Below are positions 16,396 through 25,779 of a stretch of 64,000 nucleotides of DNA, piece after piece. The notes under the pieces were generated by a model. The model was not told where the DNA came from, did no database searches, and worked only from the letters and a program-made list of their open reading frames with translations. The stretch's first letter is position 1; every line of letters starts with the position of its first letter. The stretch is from positions 1-64,000 of the forward strand of contig DBDJ01000006.1 in the NCBI GenBank assembly GCA_002293525.1, read 5' to 3'. The position numbers and the translations under genes were made by a program. The DNA comes from Lachnospiraceae bacterium UBA935 (GTDB lineage: Bacteria > Bacillota > Clostridia > Lachnospirales > Lachnospiraceae).

Positions 16396-16424
16396 TGCCC
16401 CGCTTGCTTGCAGGCGGGGTGTTT
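16396..16424 (+). terminator. terminator of the SASP gene
   Basis: CCCCGC (16398-16403) pairs with GCGGGG (16414-16419), followed by TGTTTT. Confidence 0.8.
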
Positions 16425-16486
16425 TATGAGTACAGTCGCATGTGCCGTAACCATTTTGTTTGACAGGGAATAATAATATAGGGGTA

Positions 16487-16789
16487 GGGCTCGGGGGCCG
16501 CAGGGCTGGGCAGTCGGATTATCTATGTAAGCTTCGCTTCCCTAGTTGATGGCCATAAGGCCCGTGCTTTCATGAGCAGTAGAGACCGGCAAGCCGGTCA
16601 TGTACGTTTTCTCTCTGGACGCGGCGTTTATAGCACTCCTGGGAACCCAGAGCAGATAAAGTCTCGCCCAGAGAGGCTCCGCTTTATGAAATGAACAGTT
16701 CTGGAACTGTTCATTATGGCTTCCTCTGCATTGGCACTGCAGCGTCCGCCGAGAAAATCCGACTGCCCAGCCCTCCGGTTCCCGAGCCC
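16487..16789. ncRNA. 303-nt multi-hairpin element closed by a 34-bp stem
   Basis: The ends 16487-16520 and 16756-16789 are complementary over 34 positions, with 31 Watson-Crick pairs, two G-U pairs (if RNA) and one mismatch. Inside are several perfect small hairpins: GGCC-ATAA-GGCC near 16551, ACCGGC-AA-GCCGGT near 16585, CTGGG-AA-CCCAG near 16637 and GAACAGTT-CTGG-AACTGTTC near 16693. There is also a long-range CTCTCTGG/CCAGAGAG pairing (16611-16618 with 16668-16675). No reading frame in it is credible. It lies between the SASP terminator and tig. It may be a structured RNA or a palindromic mobile element; the strand is unknown. Confidence 0.5.
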
Positions 16790-16933
16790 CCGGCTACTCA
16801 TATCAAACCTTATGCTTTTGGCTCAAAAAATACTGGTATTTTATGCTATGATATGCTATAATCGTAAAATGGCTGGGGTCTGGATAGCTTCATGCGACCA
16901 GGCGGCACAGGCATAGCACAAGGAGGATAGAAG

Positions 16934-18220
16934 ATGAGTTTACAGGTTGAAAAATTGGAAAAAAACATGGCGAAGCTGACCATTGAAGTTCCCGCGGCAG
17001 AGCTGGATAAAGCTATAGACAAGGCTTATCAGAAGCAAAAGGGACAGATCAGCATTCCCGGTTTCCGTAAGGGCAAAGTTCCCCGCCCGATGATAGAGAA
17101 AATGTACGGTAAGGAAATCTTCTATGAAGACGCCGCCAATGAGCTGATTCCGCAGGCTTATGAGGAAGCGCTGGAGGACTGTACGGAGGAAATCGTTTCT
17201 TCGCCGAAGATCGAAGTCAGCCGCATTGAAGCCGGCGAGCCGTTTGTTTTTACGGCAGTCGTGGCCTTGAAGCCGGCCATAAAGCTGGGGAAATATAAAG
17301 GCGTTAAATATGACAAGATAGAAATAAGCGTTACCGAAGAAGAAGTGGAAGCGGCTCTTAATAAGGAAAGAGAAGCCAACGCCAGAAATATCGCAATAGA
17401 AGACCGGCCGGTCAAAGACGGCGACATGACAGTGATCGACTATGAAGGCTATGTGGATGACGTGGCTTTTGAAGGCGGCAAAGGAGAAGACTATCCGCTG
17501 ACCATCGGCTCCGGTGCTTTTATTCCCGGTTTTGAGGAACAGCTGATCGGGGCGGAGATCGGCCAGGAAACCGAAATAAAAGTAACCTTTCCTGAGCAGT
17601 ATCAATCCGAGGAATTAGCAGGCAAAGCAGCCGTTTTTCGCTGTACAGTCAAAGAAATCAAGGAGAAGCAGTTGCCGGAATTAGACGACGAGTTTGCCGA
17701 AGAAGTTTCCGAGTTTGAGACCTTGGCCGAATATAAAGCGGATGTATTGGATAAACTTACCAAAGAAAAGGAAAAAGCCGGCCAAGAAGCCAAAGAAGAA
17801 GCAGTCATCGATGCCATTATCGCCGATTCCGAGATGGATATCCCCGATGCCATGCTGGAAACCCAGCAGCGGCAGATGGTAGACGAGTTTGCACAGCGGA
17901 TCCAGATGCAGGGGCTTACCCTGGAACAGTATTACCAGTTCACGGGCGGCAGCTACGAACAGTTGACTGAACAGGTCAAGCCGCAGGCCGACAAAAGAAT
18001 CCGCTCACGGCTCGTCTTGGAGGCAGTTGTGACAGCAGAGAAGATTACGGCAACCGACGAAGATTTTGAAGAAGAGATTTCCCAAATGGCCGAAGCCTAT
18101 CGCATGGAGGCCGACAAAGTAAAGGAAATGCTCGGTGAGCAAGGAAAGAAACAGGTCATGGAGGATATTGCTATTAAGAAAGCGGTAGATTTTGTGACTG
18201 AGAATGCCAAAGAAAAATAG
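16934..18220 (+). CDS. tig: trigger factor
   Basis: The 428-aa ribosome-associated chaperone and prolyl isomerase. The N-terminal ribosome-binding domain has the signature GFRKGKVPR near residue 42; a FKBP-type domain follows (DRPVKDGDMTVIDYEGYVDD, then FIPGFEEQL), and a long helical C-terminal domain ends it. Length is normal. ATG 16934 follows AAGGAGG. It heads the conserved order tig-clpP-clpX-lon-ysxC, which couples folding and degradation of new proteins. Confidence 0.97.
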   Translation: MSLQVEKLEKNMAKLTIEVPAAELDKAIDKAYQKQKGQISIPGFRKGKVPRPMIEKMYGKEIFYEDAANELIPQAYEEALEDCTEEIVSSPKIEVSRIEAGEPFVFTAVVALKPAIKLGKYKGVKYDKIEISVTEEEVEAALNKEREANARNIAIEDRPVKDGDMTVIDYEGYVDDVAFEGGKGEDYPLTIGSGAFIPGFEEQLIGAEIGQETEIKVTFPEQYQSEELAGKAAVFRCTVKEIKEKQLPELDDEFAEEVSEFETLAEYKADVLDKLTKEKEKAGQEAKEEAVIDAIIADSEMDIPDAMLETQQRQMVDEFAQRIQMQGLTLEQYYQFTGGSYEQLTEQVKPQADKRIRSRLVLEAVVTAEKITATDEDFEEEISQMAEAYRMEADKVKEMLGEQGKKQVMEDIAIKKAVDFVTENAKEK

Positions 18221-18255
18221 TAACTGAACAGATGTTGAAGACAGGAGGATTGTAA

Positions 18256-18855
18256 ATGAGCTTAGTGCCGATAGTTGTCGAACAGACCAGCAGAGGGGAG
18301 CGTTCCTATGATATTTATTCCCGTCTTTTAAAAGACAGGATCATCTTTTTGGGGGAAGATGTCAATGAAGTGACAGCAAGCCTGATTGTTGCCCAGATGC
18401 TTTTTCTGGAAGCGGAAGATCCGGAAAAGGATATTGAGTTTTATATTAACAGCCCCGGCGGTTCGGTGACGGCAGGGATGGCGATCTATGATACCATGAA
18501 TTATGTGAAGTGCGATGTTGCTACAATATGTACCGGCATGGCGGCAAGCATGGGTGCCTTTTTGCTGGCCGGCGGGACCAAGGGCAAAAGGATGGCGCTC
18601 CCCAATGCGGAGATCATGATCCATCAGCCGCTGGGTGGTGCTCAGGGTCAGGCAACCGAAATCGAAATAGCCGCTAAGCACATCTTATATACCAAAGCGA
18701 AAATAAACCGCATATTAGCGGAAAATACCGGAAGAGACATCGAATTAGTTACTGCCGATACCGAGCGCGATAACTGGAAAACCGCTCAGGAAGCAGTGGA
18801 ATACGGCTTGATTGACAAGATCGTGGTCAGCCGGAAAGAAAGCGCCCTCAAATAG
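18256..18855 (+). CDS. clpP: ATP-dependent Clp protease proteolytic subunit
   Basis: The 199-aa serine protease of the ClpXP complex. The catalytic Ser lies in GMAASMGAFLL and the His in MIHQPLGG, with the Asp in the later AENTGRDIELV region. ATG 18256 is preceded by AGGAGG, 36 bp after tig. ClpX, its unfoldase partner, follows directly. Confidence 0.97.
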   Translation: MSLVPIVVEQTSRGERSYDIYSRLLKDRIIFLGEDVNEVTASLIVAQMLFLEAEDPEKDIEFYINSPGGSVTAGMAIYDTMNYVKCDVATICTGMAASMGAFLLAGGTKGKRMALPNAEIMIHQPLGGAQGQATEIEIAAKHILYTKAKINRILAENTGRDIELVTADTERDNWKTAQEAVEYGLIDKIVVSRKESALK

Positions 18856-18916
18856 CGTTTCCGTATTTTAGATATACCGTTTTAGAATGACATACCATGA
18901 CAGGAAGGTTATGTAA

Positions 18917-20170
18917 ATGAGAAATACAGATAATGTAAGATGTTCTTTTTGCAACAAGACCCAGGACCAGGTACGCAAGCTCATAGCCGGCCCGGCCGGA
19001 GTCTATATCTGCGACGAGTGCGTGGAGATCTGCGCCGACATTGTCGAAGAAGAATATGAAGACCTTGAAGATTCGATCAGCGGCGAGCTGGATATCAATC
19101 TCTTAAAGCCGATTGAAATCAAGAACTTTCTGGATGAATATGTGATCGGCCAGGAAGAGGCCAAAAAAGTCCTGGCGGTGTCAGTTTATAACCATTATAA
19201 AAGGATCACGGCACCTAAGGAAAAAGACGACATTGAACTTCAGAAGAGTAATATCATCATGGTAGGGCCGACCGGATCAGGAAAGACCTATCTGGCACAG
19301 ACCCTGGCAAAGATCATCAACGTTCCCTTTGCCATCGCAGACGCCACTACCCTGACCGAAGCCGGTTACGTCGGCGAGGATGTGGAAAACATCCTTTTAA
19401 AGCTGATTCAGGCCGCGGATTACGATGTGGAAAGAACCCAGCTCGGCATCATCTATATTGATGAGATCGATAAAATAACCAAGAAAAGTGAAAATGTATC
19501 CATCACCAGGGATGTTTCCGGTGAGGGCGTGCAGCAGGCACTTTTGAAAATCATCGAGGGGACGGTGGCCAGTGTCCCGCCTCAGGGCGGCCGGAAGCAT
19601 CCTCATCAGGAGCTGATTCAGATCGACACCTCCAATATCCTGTTTATATGCGGCGGTGCTTTTGACGGGCTGGAGAAAATCGTCGAATCCCGGCTGAATA
19701 AAAACTCCATCGGCTTCAATGCGCAGGTGACGAGCAAGAACAGCATGGAAATGGGCGAGCTTTTAAATGACGTGATTCCTCAGGATCTGGTCAAATACGG
19801 CCTGATCCCGGAATTTGTCGGTCGTGTCCCGATCAATGTCTCATTACACGGACTGGATCAGGATGCCTTGATCCGTATTCTGAAAGAGCCCAAGAATGCC
19901 CTGATCAAACAGTATAAGAGACTGTTCGAACTGGACGAGGTCAAGCTGACATTTGAGAACGACGCTATCTTAGCGATAGCTCAGAAAGCCTTTGAAAGGA
20001 AGACCGGGGCCAGAGGGCTGCGTTCCATCATGGAAAAATCGATGATGGATGTCATGTACCATATCCCTTCCGATGATACCATATCAGAATGCGTGATCAC
20101 TAAAGGAGCGATCGACGGAACCAGCAAGCCTCTGATCATTCACCGTGAGGCTATGCGGAAAGCCAAATAA
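18917..20170 (+). CDS. clpX: Clp protease ATP-binding subunit ClpX
   Basis: The 417-aa AAA+ unfoldase. The N-terminal zinc-binding domain has four Cys (CSFCN and CDECVEIC). Walker A is GPTGSGKTYLAQT, Walker B is IIYIDEIDKI, and the C-terminal part holds the IGF-type ClpP-binding loop (KNSIGFNAQ). It feeds unfolded substrates to ClpP, encoded just upstream. Confidence 0.97.
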   Translation: MRNTDNVRCSFCNKTQDQVRKLIAGPAGVYICDECVEICADIVEEEYEDLEDSISGELDINLLKPIEIKNFLDEYVIGQEEAKKVLAVSVYNHYKRITAPKEKDDIELQKSNIIMVGPTGSGKTYLAQTLAKIINVPFAIADATTLTEAGYVGEDVENILLKLIQAADYDVERTQLGIIYIDEIDKITKKSENVSITRDVSGEGVQQALLKIIEGTVASVPPQGGRKHPHQELIQIDTSNILFICGGAFDGLEKIVESRLNKNSIGFNAQVTSKNSMEMGELLNDVIPQDLVKYGLIPEFVGRVPINVSLHGLDQDALIRILKEPKNALIKQYKRLFELDEVKLTFENDAILAIAQKAFERKTGARGLRSIMEKSMMDVMYHIPSDDTISECVITKGAIDGTSKPLIIHREAMRKAK

Positions 20171-20205
20171 AGTTCTGATATTAAGAAGAACTGATCAGAA
20201 GAAAT

Positions 20206-20250
20206 GATGAGAAGCAATGATCAGAAGCAATGATCAGAAGCAATGAACAG
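20206..20250. repeat. short tandem repeat after clpX
   Basis: Units of about 16 bp (AGAAGCAATGATC plus 3 bases) occur about three times between clpX and its terminator. Confidence 0.85.
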
Positions 20251-20257
20251 ATAAGAG

Positions 20258-20298
20258 GGCTGTTGCCTAATTCCGGAACGGGTGGCAGCAGTCTTTTT
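20258..20298 (+). terminator. terminator between clpX and lon
   Basis: GGCTGTTGCC (20258-20267) pairs with GGCAGCAGTC (20284-20293), including G-U pairs, and is followed by TTTTT. It separates the clpX transcript from lon, or acts as a lon leader hairpin. Confidence 0.7.
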
Positions 20299-20332
20299 AG
20301 CACAGCAGTCAGCGGAATACATGGGGGACATT

Positions 20333-22690
20333 ATGATAAATGTGATTACGCCAAACCGGATCTTGCCGGCAGTTGCCTTAAGAGGAATGACAATTTTGCC
20401 GGGAACGATCATTCATTTTGATCTAAATCGCAAAAAATCCATCTTAGCTGTTGAAAAATCGATGATGACGGGGCAACGGATTTTTCTGGTAATGCAGAAA
20501 AATGAAGAACATGCCGATCCCGGCTATGCCATGCTACATATGGCGGGCACGATGGCTCTGATCAGGCAGGTAACCAAACTGCCGGGCAATGTCATCAGGG
20601 TACTGGTTGAAGGGATAACTAGGGCAGTGCTGCTTTCCGTCAATGAAGAAGTAGATACTTATCTGGAAGCTACGATAAGAGAAGTGGAAGAAGAACAGGA
20701 TCTGGACGAAGTGTCGGAAGAAGCCATGCTGCGGCACAGCAGGGAACTGGTTGACCAGTACTGCTCCTTTTCCCCGCAGATGAACAACAGTGTTGCCGGA
20801 CGCTATCAGCACGTCGGCCGTCTGGGAGAATTCATTGACCGTGTCAGTATGAATATACCCATTGGCAATGAAAACAAGCAGAAACTGCTGGAAACGTTTT
20901 CCGTTAGAATGCGGTATGAACTGTTTTCCGGTATCCTGATCAATGAAATCGAAGTCTTACAGGTCAAAGGCGAGCTGGCTGCCAAGATTAAGGAAAAAGT
21001 CGATAAGAATCAAAGGGATTACTTGCTGCGTGAGCAGCTGCACGTGATCCGTGAAGAATTAGGGGAAGATGCCTATTCCGAAGCCGATCAGTTTACCAAG
21101 GCGCTTTCTGAGCTGAAGGCGGATAAAGAGGTCAAAGAAAAAATTGCCAAGCAGATCAGACGCTTTAAAAGCCTTTCCGGGAGCAGCTCGGAAAGCGCCG
21201 TGGAGCGGGCCTACATAGAAACGGTGCTGGAACTGCCTTGGAATAAGACCTCCCGCGACAACAAGGATCTGGACCGCGCCGAGAATATCCTGAACCGTGA
21301 CCATTACGGGCTTAAGCAGGTCAAAGAACGGATCCTGGAATTCCTGGCGGTACGCCAGCTTACCAAAAGCGGCGAAAGCCCGATCCTCTGTCTGGTCGGT
21401 CCGCCGGGAACGGGGAAAACCTCGATTGCCAGAAGCATTGCCGAGGCTCTCGAAAGAAAATATGTCCGCATCTGTCTGGGCGGCGTTCGTGACGAGGCAG
21501 AGATCAGAGGGCACCGCAAGACCTATGTGGGAGCCATGCCCGGAAGGATCGCGGCCGGCCTGAGGCAGGCAGGAGTCCGTAATCCCCTGATGCTGCTGGA
21601 CGAAATCGACAAAGTGAGCAATGACTATAAGGGCGATGTGTTTTCGGCTTTATTGGAAGTCTTAGACGGGGAACAGAATATCCGCTTCCGGGATCACTAC
21701 ATTGAGATTCCCCTTGATTTGTCCCCGGTTCTCTTCATTGCGACAGCCAATACGATGGCAACGATTCCGCGTCCCTTGCTTGACCGGATGGAAATCATCG
21801 AAGTCAACAGCTATACGGCCAATGAAAAATTCCACATTGCCAAAGAACATCTGGTGGAAAAGCAATTCACTAAAAACGGCATCAAAAAAGGCATGCTGAC
21901 GATCAGCGACGGCGCAATAAAGAAAATGATCTCCGGCTACACCAAGGAAGCCGGCGTCCGGGAACTGGAAAGAAAGATTCGGGCGGTCTGCCGCAAGGCA
22001 GCTCGGGAAATTGTCAGGCTGCGCCGGACGAATCAGGAGGCCGGCCTCAAAGTCACCGGCAGCAATCTGGAAGAATACTTGAAGAAACCGCGGTACACTC
22101 AGGAAAAAGCCCGGCAGAACCACGAAATCGGCGTTGTTCGAGGCCTGGCCTGGACCAGTGTCGGCGGCGACACCCTGGAGATTGAAGTCAATGTGATGCC
22201 TGGCAAGGGGAAGATCGACCTGACCGGTCAAATGGGTGATGTCATGAAAGAATCGGCCCGGGCGGCGCTCAGCTATGTGCGTTCTGTCAGTGACCGCTAT
22301 CGGCTCCAGGAAGAACTCTTTCAGAAAAAAGATTTTCATATTCATATACCGGAAGGCGCCGTGCCGAAGGATGGCCCGTCGGCGGGGATAACCATGGCAA
22401 CGGCACTGCTGTCAGCAGTTACAGAGATACCGGTAAGAGCGGATGTCGCGATGACCGGCGAAGTCACTTTACGGGGGCGGGTTCTGGCGATCGGCGGTTT
22501 GAAAGAAAAGCTGCTGGCGGCCAAGATGGCCGATGTCAAGACGGTGCTGGTGCCGTCCGACAATAAAAAGGATGTCCAGGAGATTGATGAAGAAATCCGG
22601 TCAGGGCTCCGGATCTGTTATGTGAAAGTGATGGAAGAAGTGCTTTTGCACGCTTTGGCGAACCGGAAGGAGTCGGAAGATGGTAATTAA
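20333..22690 (+). CDS. lon: ATP-dependent protease Lon
   Basis: I start the protein at ATG 20333 (GGGGGAC upstream), giving 785 aa, rather than an in-frame ATG 51 bp earlier that lies over the terminator region. Domains: the LON substrate-binding domain (LPAVALRGMTILPGTIIHFD onward), AAA+ with Walker A GPPGTGKTS and Walker B MLLDEIDKV, and the Ser-Lys protease domain with KDGPSAGITM and the catalytic Lys further on. It degrades misfolded and regulatory proteins. The stop overlaps the start of ysxC by 11 bp, so both are translated from one transcript. Confidence 0.97.
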   Translation: MINVITPNRILPAVALRGMTILPGTIIHFDLNRKKSILAVEKSMMTGQRIFLVMQKNEEHADPGYAMLHMAGTMALIRQVTKLPGNVIRVLVEGITRAVLLSVNEEVDTYLEATIREVEEEQDLDEVSEEAMLRHSRELVDQYCSFSPQMNNSVAGRYQHVGRLGEFIDRVSMNIPIGNENKQKLLETFSVRMRYELFSGILINEIEVLQVKGELAAKIKEKVDKNQRDYLLREQLHVIREELGEDAYSEADQFTKALSELKADKEVKEKIAKQIRRFKSLSGSSSESAVERAYIETVLELPWNKTSRDNKDLDRAENILNRDHYGLKQVKERILEFLAVRQLTKSGESPILCLVGPPGTGKTSIARSIAEALERKYVRICLGGVRDEAEIRGHRKTYVGAMPGRIAAGLRQAGVRNPLMLLDEIDKVSNDYKGDVFSALLEVLDGEQNIRFRDHYIEIPLDLSPVLFIATANTMATIPRPLLDRMEIIEVNSYTANEKFHIAKEHLVEKQFTKNGIKKGMLTISDGAIKKMISGYTKEAGVRELERKIRAVCRKAAREIVRLRRTNQEAGLKVTGSNLEEYLKKPRYTQEKARQNHEIGVVRGLAWTSVGGDTLEIEVNVMPGKGKIDLTGQMGDVMKESARAALSYVRSVSDRYRLQEELFQKKDFHIHIPEGAVPKDGPSAGITMATALLSAVTEIPVRADVAMTGEVTLRGRVLAIGGLKEKLLAAKMADVKTVLVPSDNKKDVQEIDEEIRSGLRICYVKVMEEVLLHALANRKESEDGN

Positions 22691-23273
22691 GCATGTGAAT
22701 CTGGAAACTGTGTGCGGGGTCACCAGCAAGATACCGGCCAATCCTAATCCCGAATTTGCCTTTGCCGGCAAAAGCAATGTAGGCAAGTCTTCGCTGATCA
22801 ACGGCCTGATGAACCGCAAGTCACTGGCTCGGACCAGTTCACAGCCGGGAAAGACCCAGACGATTAATTTCTACAATATCAACGACGAGATGTATTTCGT
22901 CGATCTGCCGGGCTACGGCTATACAAACGCCGGCAAAGAGGTGAAGGCCCAGTGGGGCAAAATGGTTGAGCGCTATCTGCGTATGTCTAAGCAGCTAAAA
23001 GCTGTCCTGCTGCTGATCGACATCCGCCATGAGCCGTCTGCCAACGATCGCCAGATGTATGACTGGATCGTGTCACAAGGATATGAGCCGGTCATTATCG
23101 CCACCAAAGCGGATAAAATTAACCGCAGCCAAATACCAAAGCACGTCAAGATGATCAAGGAAGGTCTGCAGACAGCAGCAGATACGGCCGTAATTCCCTA
23201 TTCGGCCCTGTCAAAACAAGGCCGGGAAGAAATCTACGGGTTACTGGAAAGATATTTGGAAGCGGAAAAGTAA
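22680..23273 (+). CDS. ysxC: ribosome-biogenesis GTP-binding protein
   Basis: The 197-aa EngB/YsxC GTPase required for 50S ribosomal subunit assembly. G1 is AGKSNVGKSSL, G3 is DLPGYGYTN and G4 is ATKADKINRS. The start overlaps the end of lon, as in many Firmicutes. Confidence 0.95.
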   Translation: MVIKHVNLETVCGVTSKIPANPNPEFAFAGKSNVGKSSLINGLMNRKSLARTSSQPGKTQTINFYNINDEMYFVDLPGYGYTNAGKEVKAQWGKMVERYLRMSKQLKAVLLLIDIRHEPSANDRQMYDWIVSQGYEPVIIATKADKINRSQIPKHVKMIKEGLQTAADTAVIPYSALSKQGREEIYGLLERYLEAEK

Positions 23274-23335
23274 TGCAGAAGCACGAAAGTAATGCAGAAG
23301 CACAAATGTAATATAGAAGCAGGAATGTAATGTAA
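23272..23335. repeat. tandem repeat between ysxC and the AI-2E permease gene
   Basis: A unit of about 20 bp resembling TAATGCAGAAGCACGAAAG occurs three times with drift. Confidence 0.8.
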
Positions 23336-23352
23336 GTAAGAGGAGTGTAGAT

Positions 23353-24516
23353 ATGGGTGCTTTTTGGAAGCGATTTGAAATATATTTTAAAGCAATCGTA
23401 AACTTGCTTATTTTCGGTGTCACCGTTTTGTGCGTACTGTTTTTGCTGCCATATCTGCTGCGTTTTTTCATGCCGTTTGTAATCGGTGCGGTTATTGCCT
23501 GGATATCCGGCCCGCTGGTACGCTTTTTTGAAAGGAAATTAAAGGTGCGCCGCAAGATGGGAACGGCCATGGTCATCATTACCGTTATTGCCTTGGTGGT
23601 TCTTCTGGGCTATCTTCTGATGGCATGGATCATAGATCAGGCTATCGGGTTTCTTTCCGACTGGCCGCAGATATGGGAAGGCATCCAGCGGGAACTGCTG
23701 GCCTTAGGTGACAGGATCACGCAGCTCCTGAATTACCTGCCGGAAGATATGCGAAACACCTTGCTGCTGTTCGAAGATGACCTGAGTGTCCAGCTGGGCG
23801 ACATGTTGTCGGGTATCAGCACCCCGACTTTTGCCGCCGTGGGGCGTTTTGCCATGAACCTTCCGACGATTATCGTAAGCATTATCATGTGCCTGCTTTC
23901 CTCTTATTTCTTCATCTCAGACCGGGAGTTTGTCAGTACCAGGATTCCCAAGTATCTTCCCAAAGGGCTGGCGGAAAAATGGCGGCTGATCTTAAACAGC
24001 ATCAAGCGTTCGGTCGGAGGTTATTTCAAGGCGCAGCTTAAAATAGAGTTCTGGGTCTACCTCCTGATGGTGGCCGGCTTTATCATCCTGGATCTGGACT
24101 ATGCCTTTTTTATCGCTTTTGGGATTGCCCTTCTGGATTTTTTCCCTATCTTCGGAACCGGGACGGTATTGATCCCTTGGGCAATCATCAAGTTTGTCAA
24201 CAGTGATTATTTTGCTTTTGCCGGCCTGTTGATTATCTGGGGCGTGGGACAGCTGGTCAGGCAGATCATTCAGCCCAAGATTATGGGAGATACTATCGGC
24301 ATCCATCCGATACCGACCTTGTTTTTGCTCTATATCGGCTTCCGGGTGGCCGGAGTCATGGGCATGATCGCCGCTCTGCCGATCGGCATCATCCTGCTGA
24401 ACCTCCATCAGGCCGGAGCCTTTGATACTACCCAGAAAAGCCTGCGCATCTTGCTGCACGGCCTCAAGCGTTTTCGCAGCCTTGAACCGGATGCCAGGGA
24501 AAAGAACAATCAGTAA
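23353..24516 (+). CDS. AI-2E family transporter
   Basis: This 387-aa polytopic membrane protein has the AI-2E/PerM layout: two N-terminal helix pairs, a soluble middle region, and C-terminal helices with the conserved GIALLDFFPIFGTG and QPKIMGDTIGIHP motifs. Members export autoinducer-2-like molecules or act in Na+/H+ exchange; the substrate here is unknown. ATG 23353 follows AAGAGGAG. It ends 11 bp before the truA start. Confidence 0.88.
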   Translation: MGAFWKRFEIYFKAIVNLLIFGVTVLCVLFLLPYLLRFFMPFVIGAVIAWISGPLVRFFERKLKVRRKMGTAMVIITVIALVVLLGYLLMAWIIDQAIGFLSDWPQIWEGIQRELLALGDRITQLLNYLPEDMRNTLLLFEDDLSVQLGDMLSGISTPTFAAVGRFAMNLPTIIVSIIMCLLSSYFFISDREFVSTRIPKYLPKGLAEKWRLILNSIKRSVGGYFKAQLKIEFWVYLLMVAGFIILDLDYAFFIAFGIALLDFFPIFGTGTVLIPWAIIKFVNSDYFAFAGLLIIWGVGQLVRQIIQPKIMGDTIGIHPIPTLFLLYIGFRVAGVMGMIAALPIGIILLNLHQAGAFDTTQKSLRILLHGLKRFRSLEPDAREKNNQ

Positions 24517-24527
24517 GGAGTAGATGT

Positions 24528-25304
24528 TTGCGAAATATTAAAATCACGCTGCAGTATGAAGGAACCCGCTACCAGGGCTGGCAGCGCCAGGACAGCACGG
24601 AAAACACCCTGCAAGGTAAGCTGGAGGCCCTGCTCGGTAAGATGAGCGGCACCCGGATCGAAGTCCAGGGGGCCGGGCGCACCGACGCGGGAGTTCACGC
24701 GTTGGCCCAGACGGCTAACTTTAAATTACCTGACAACGTTAACCATAAGCCGGAAGAAATCCTGGCTTATATGAACCGCTATCTGCCGGATGACATTGCC
24801 GTCATAGCGGCCGAAGAGGTGCCGGAGCGGTTTCACAGCCGCCTCAATGCCAAAGGCAAGACCTATCATTACCGGATTCTTAACAGTGCCGTCCCGCACG
24901 TCTTTCTGCGCCGCTATGCCTGGATCGTGGAAAACGGGCTGGATGTCGAAGCCATGCGGAAAGCCGCCGCTTTCCTGTGCGGCACGCATGATTTCAGTGC
25001 ATTTACTTCCCATCGGAAAAGCAAGAACCCCAACAAGAAGTCCAAGGTAAGGACAATTTATACCATCGATATCGATAAGAACCAAGATGAGATTTTATTC
25101 CGGTTTATCGGAAACGGTTTTCTCTATCACATGATCCGCATTATGGTGGGAACCCTGACGGAAGTCGGAACCGGAAAAATAAAACCCGAAGCGGTGGCAG
25201 CGATCCTTGCTTCCGGCCAAAGAGAAAACGCGGGTGTGCTTGTGCCTGCTAAAGGATTGACTTTAGTGGAGGTTCATTACAGTGAAGAAGGAAAGACTGA
25301 CTAG
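24528..25304 (+). CDS. truA: tRNA pseudouridine synthase A
   Basis: The 258-aa enzyme makes pseudouridine at tRNA positions 38-40. The catalytic Asp is in GAGRTDAGVHA; other family blocks are YEGTRYQGWQRQ and FLYHMIRIMVG. The start is TTG at 24528 with AAGGAG upstream; a nearby ATG is out of frame. The end overlaps the vanZ start by 23 bp. Confidence 0.95.
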   Translation: MRNIKITLQYEGTRYQGWQRQDSTENTLQGKLEALLGKMSGTRIEVQGAGRTDAGVHALAQTANFKLPDNVNHKPEEILAYMNRYLPDDIAVIAAEEVPERFHSRLNAKGKTYHYRILNSAVPHVFLRRYAWIVENGLDVEAMRKAAAFLCGTHDFSAFTSHRKSKNPNKKSKVRTIYTIDIDKNQDEILFRFIGNGFLYHMIRIMVGTLTEVGTGKIKPEAVAAILASGQRENAGVLVPAKGLTLVEVHYSEEGKTD

Positions 25305-25779
25305 GGCTATTTTTATACTATACTTATTAATTTTAATCAGGCTGATTGTCTTTAAATATCCATTTGAACAGATGCAGACGATTGTCAGCAGCTGGAGCAG
25401 GGAAATGATTTGGCAGGGGATGCATACAGCTAATTTTACTTTGTTCAGAACCATCAGGATGTATATTCAGTATGCCGACCGGCTGAACAGTTTTGAGAAC
25501 CTGGCGGGGAACGTAGTGGCTTTGGTGCCTTTTGGCTTCTTCCTGCCGCAAGTGATCCGGAGCGGCAAGAGTTTCGGGGTGCTGCTGCTGAATGTTTTGG
25601 TGTTTGTGGCTGGCATCGAGGTATTTCAGCTACTTAGTGCGTTTGGGGCTTTTGACGTGGATGACATTTTGTTGAACTGCTTGGGCGCAGTGATTGGGTG
25701 GGTGCTTTATGTGACTTTGAAGGGACCGGACCAGGAGCGCGAATACCAAAGAAAGATGGGAGAAGGAACTAATGAGTAA
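25282..25779 (+). CDS. VanZ family protein
   Basis: A 165-aa membrane protein with four or so helices and the family pattern NLAGNVVALVPFGFFLP plus VFQLLSAFGAFDVDDILLN. VanZ family proteins are widespread and not necessarily linked to glycopeptide resistance; no van genes are nearby. GTG start at 25282 behind GGAGG, overlapping truA; the stop overlaps the next gene's start. Confidence 0.88.
   Translation: MKKERLTRAIFILYLLILIRLIVFKYPFEQMQTIVSSWSREMIWQGMHTANFTLFRTIRMYIQYADRLNSFENLAGNVVALVPFGFFLPQVIRSGKSFGVLLLNVLVFVAGIEVFQLLSAFGAFDVDDILLNCLGAVIGWVLYVTLKGPDQEREYQRKMGEGTNE

Noticed and set aside
25282..25779. VanZ as a glycopeptide-resistance marker
   Set aside because: VanZ family proteins are common outside van clusters and no other van gene is present.
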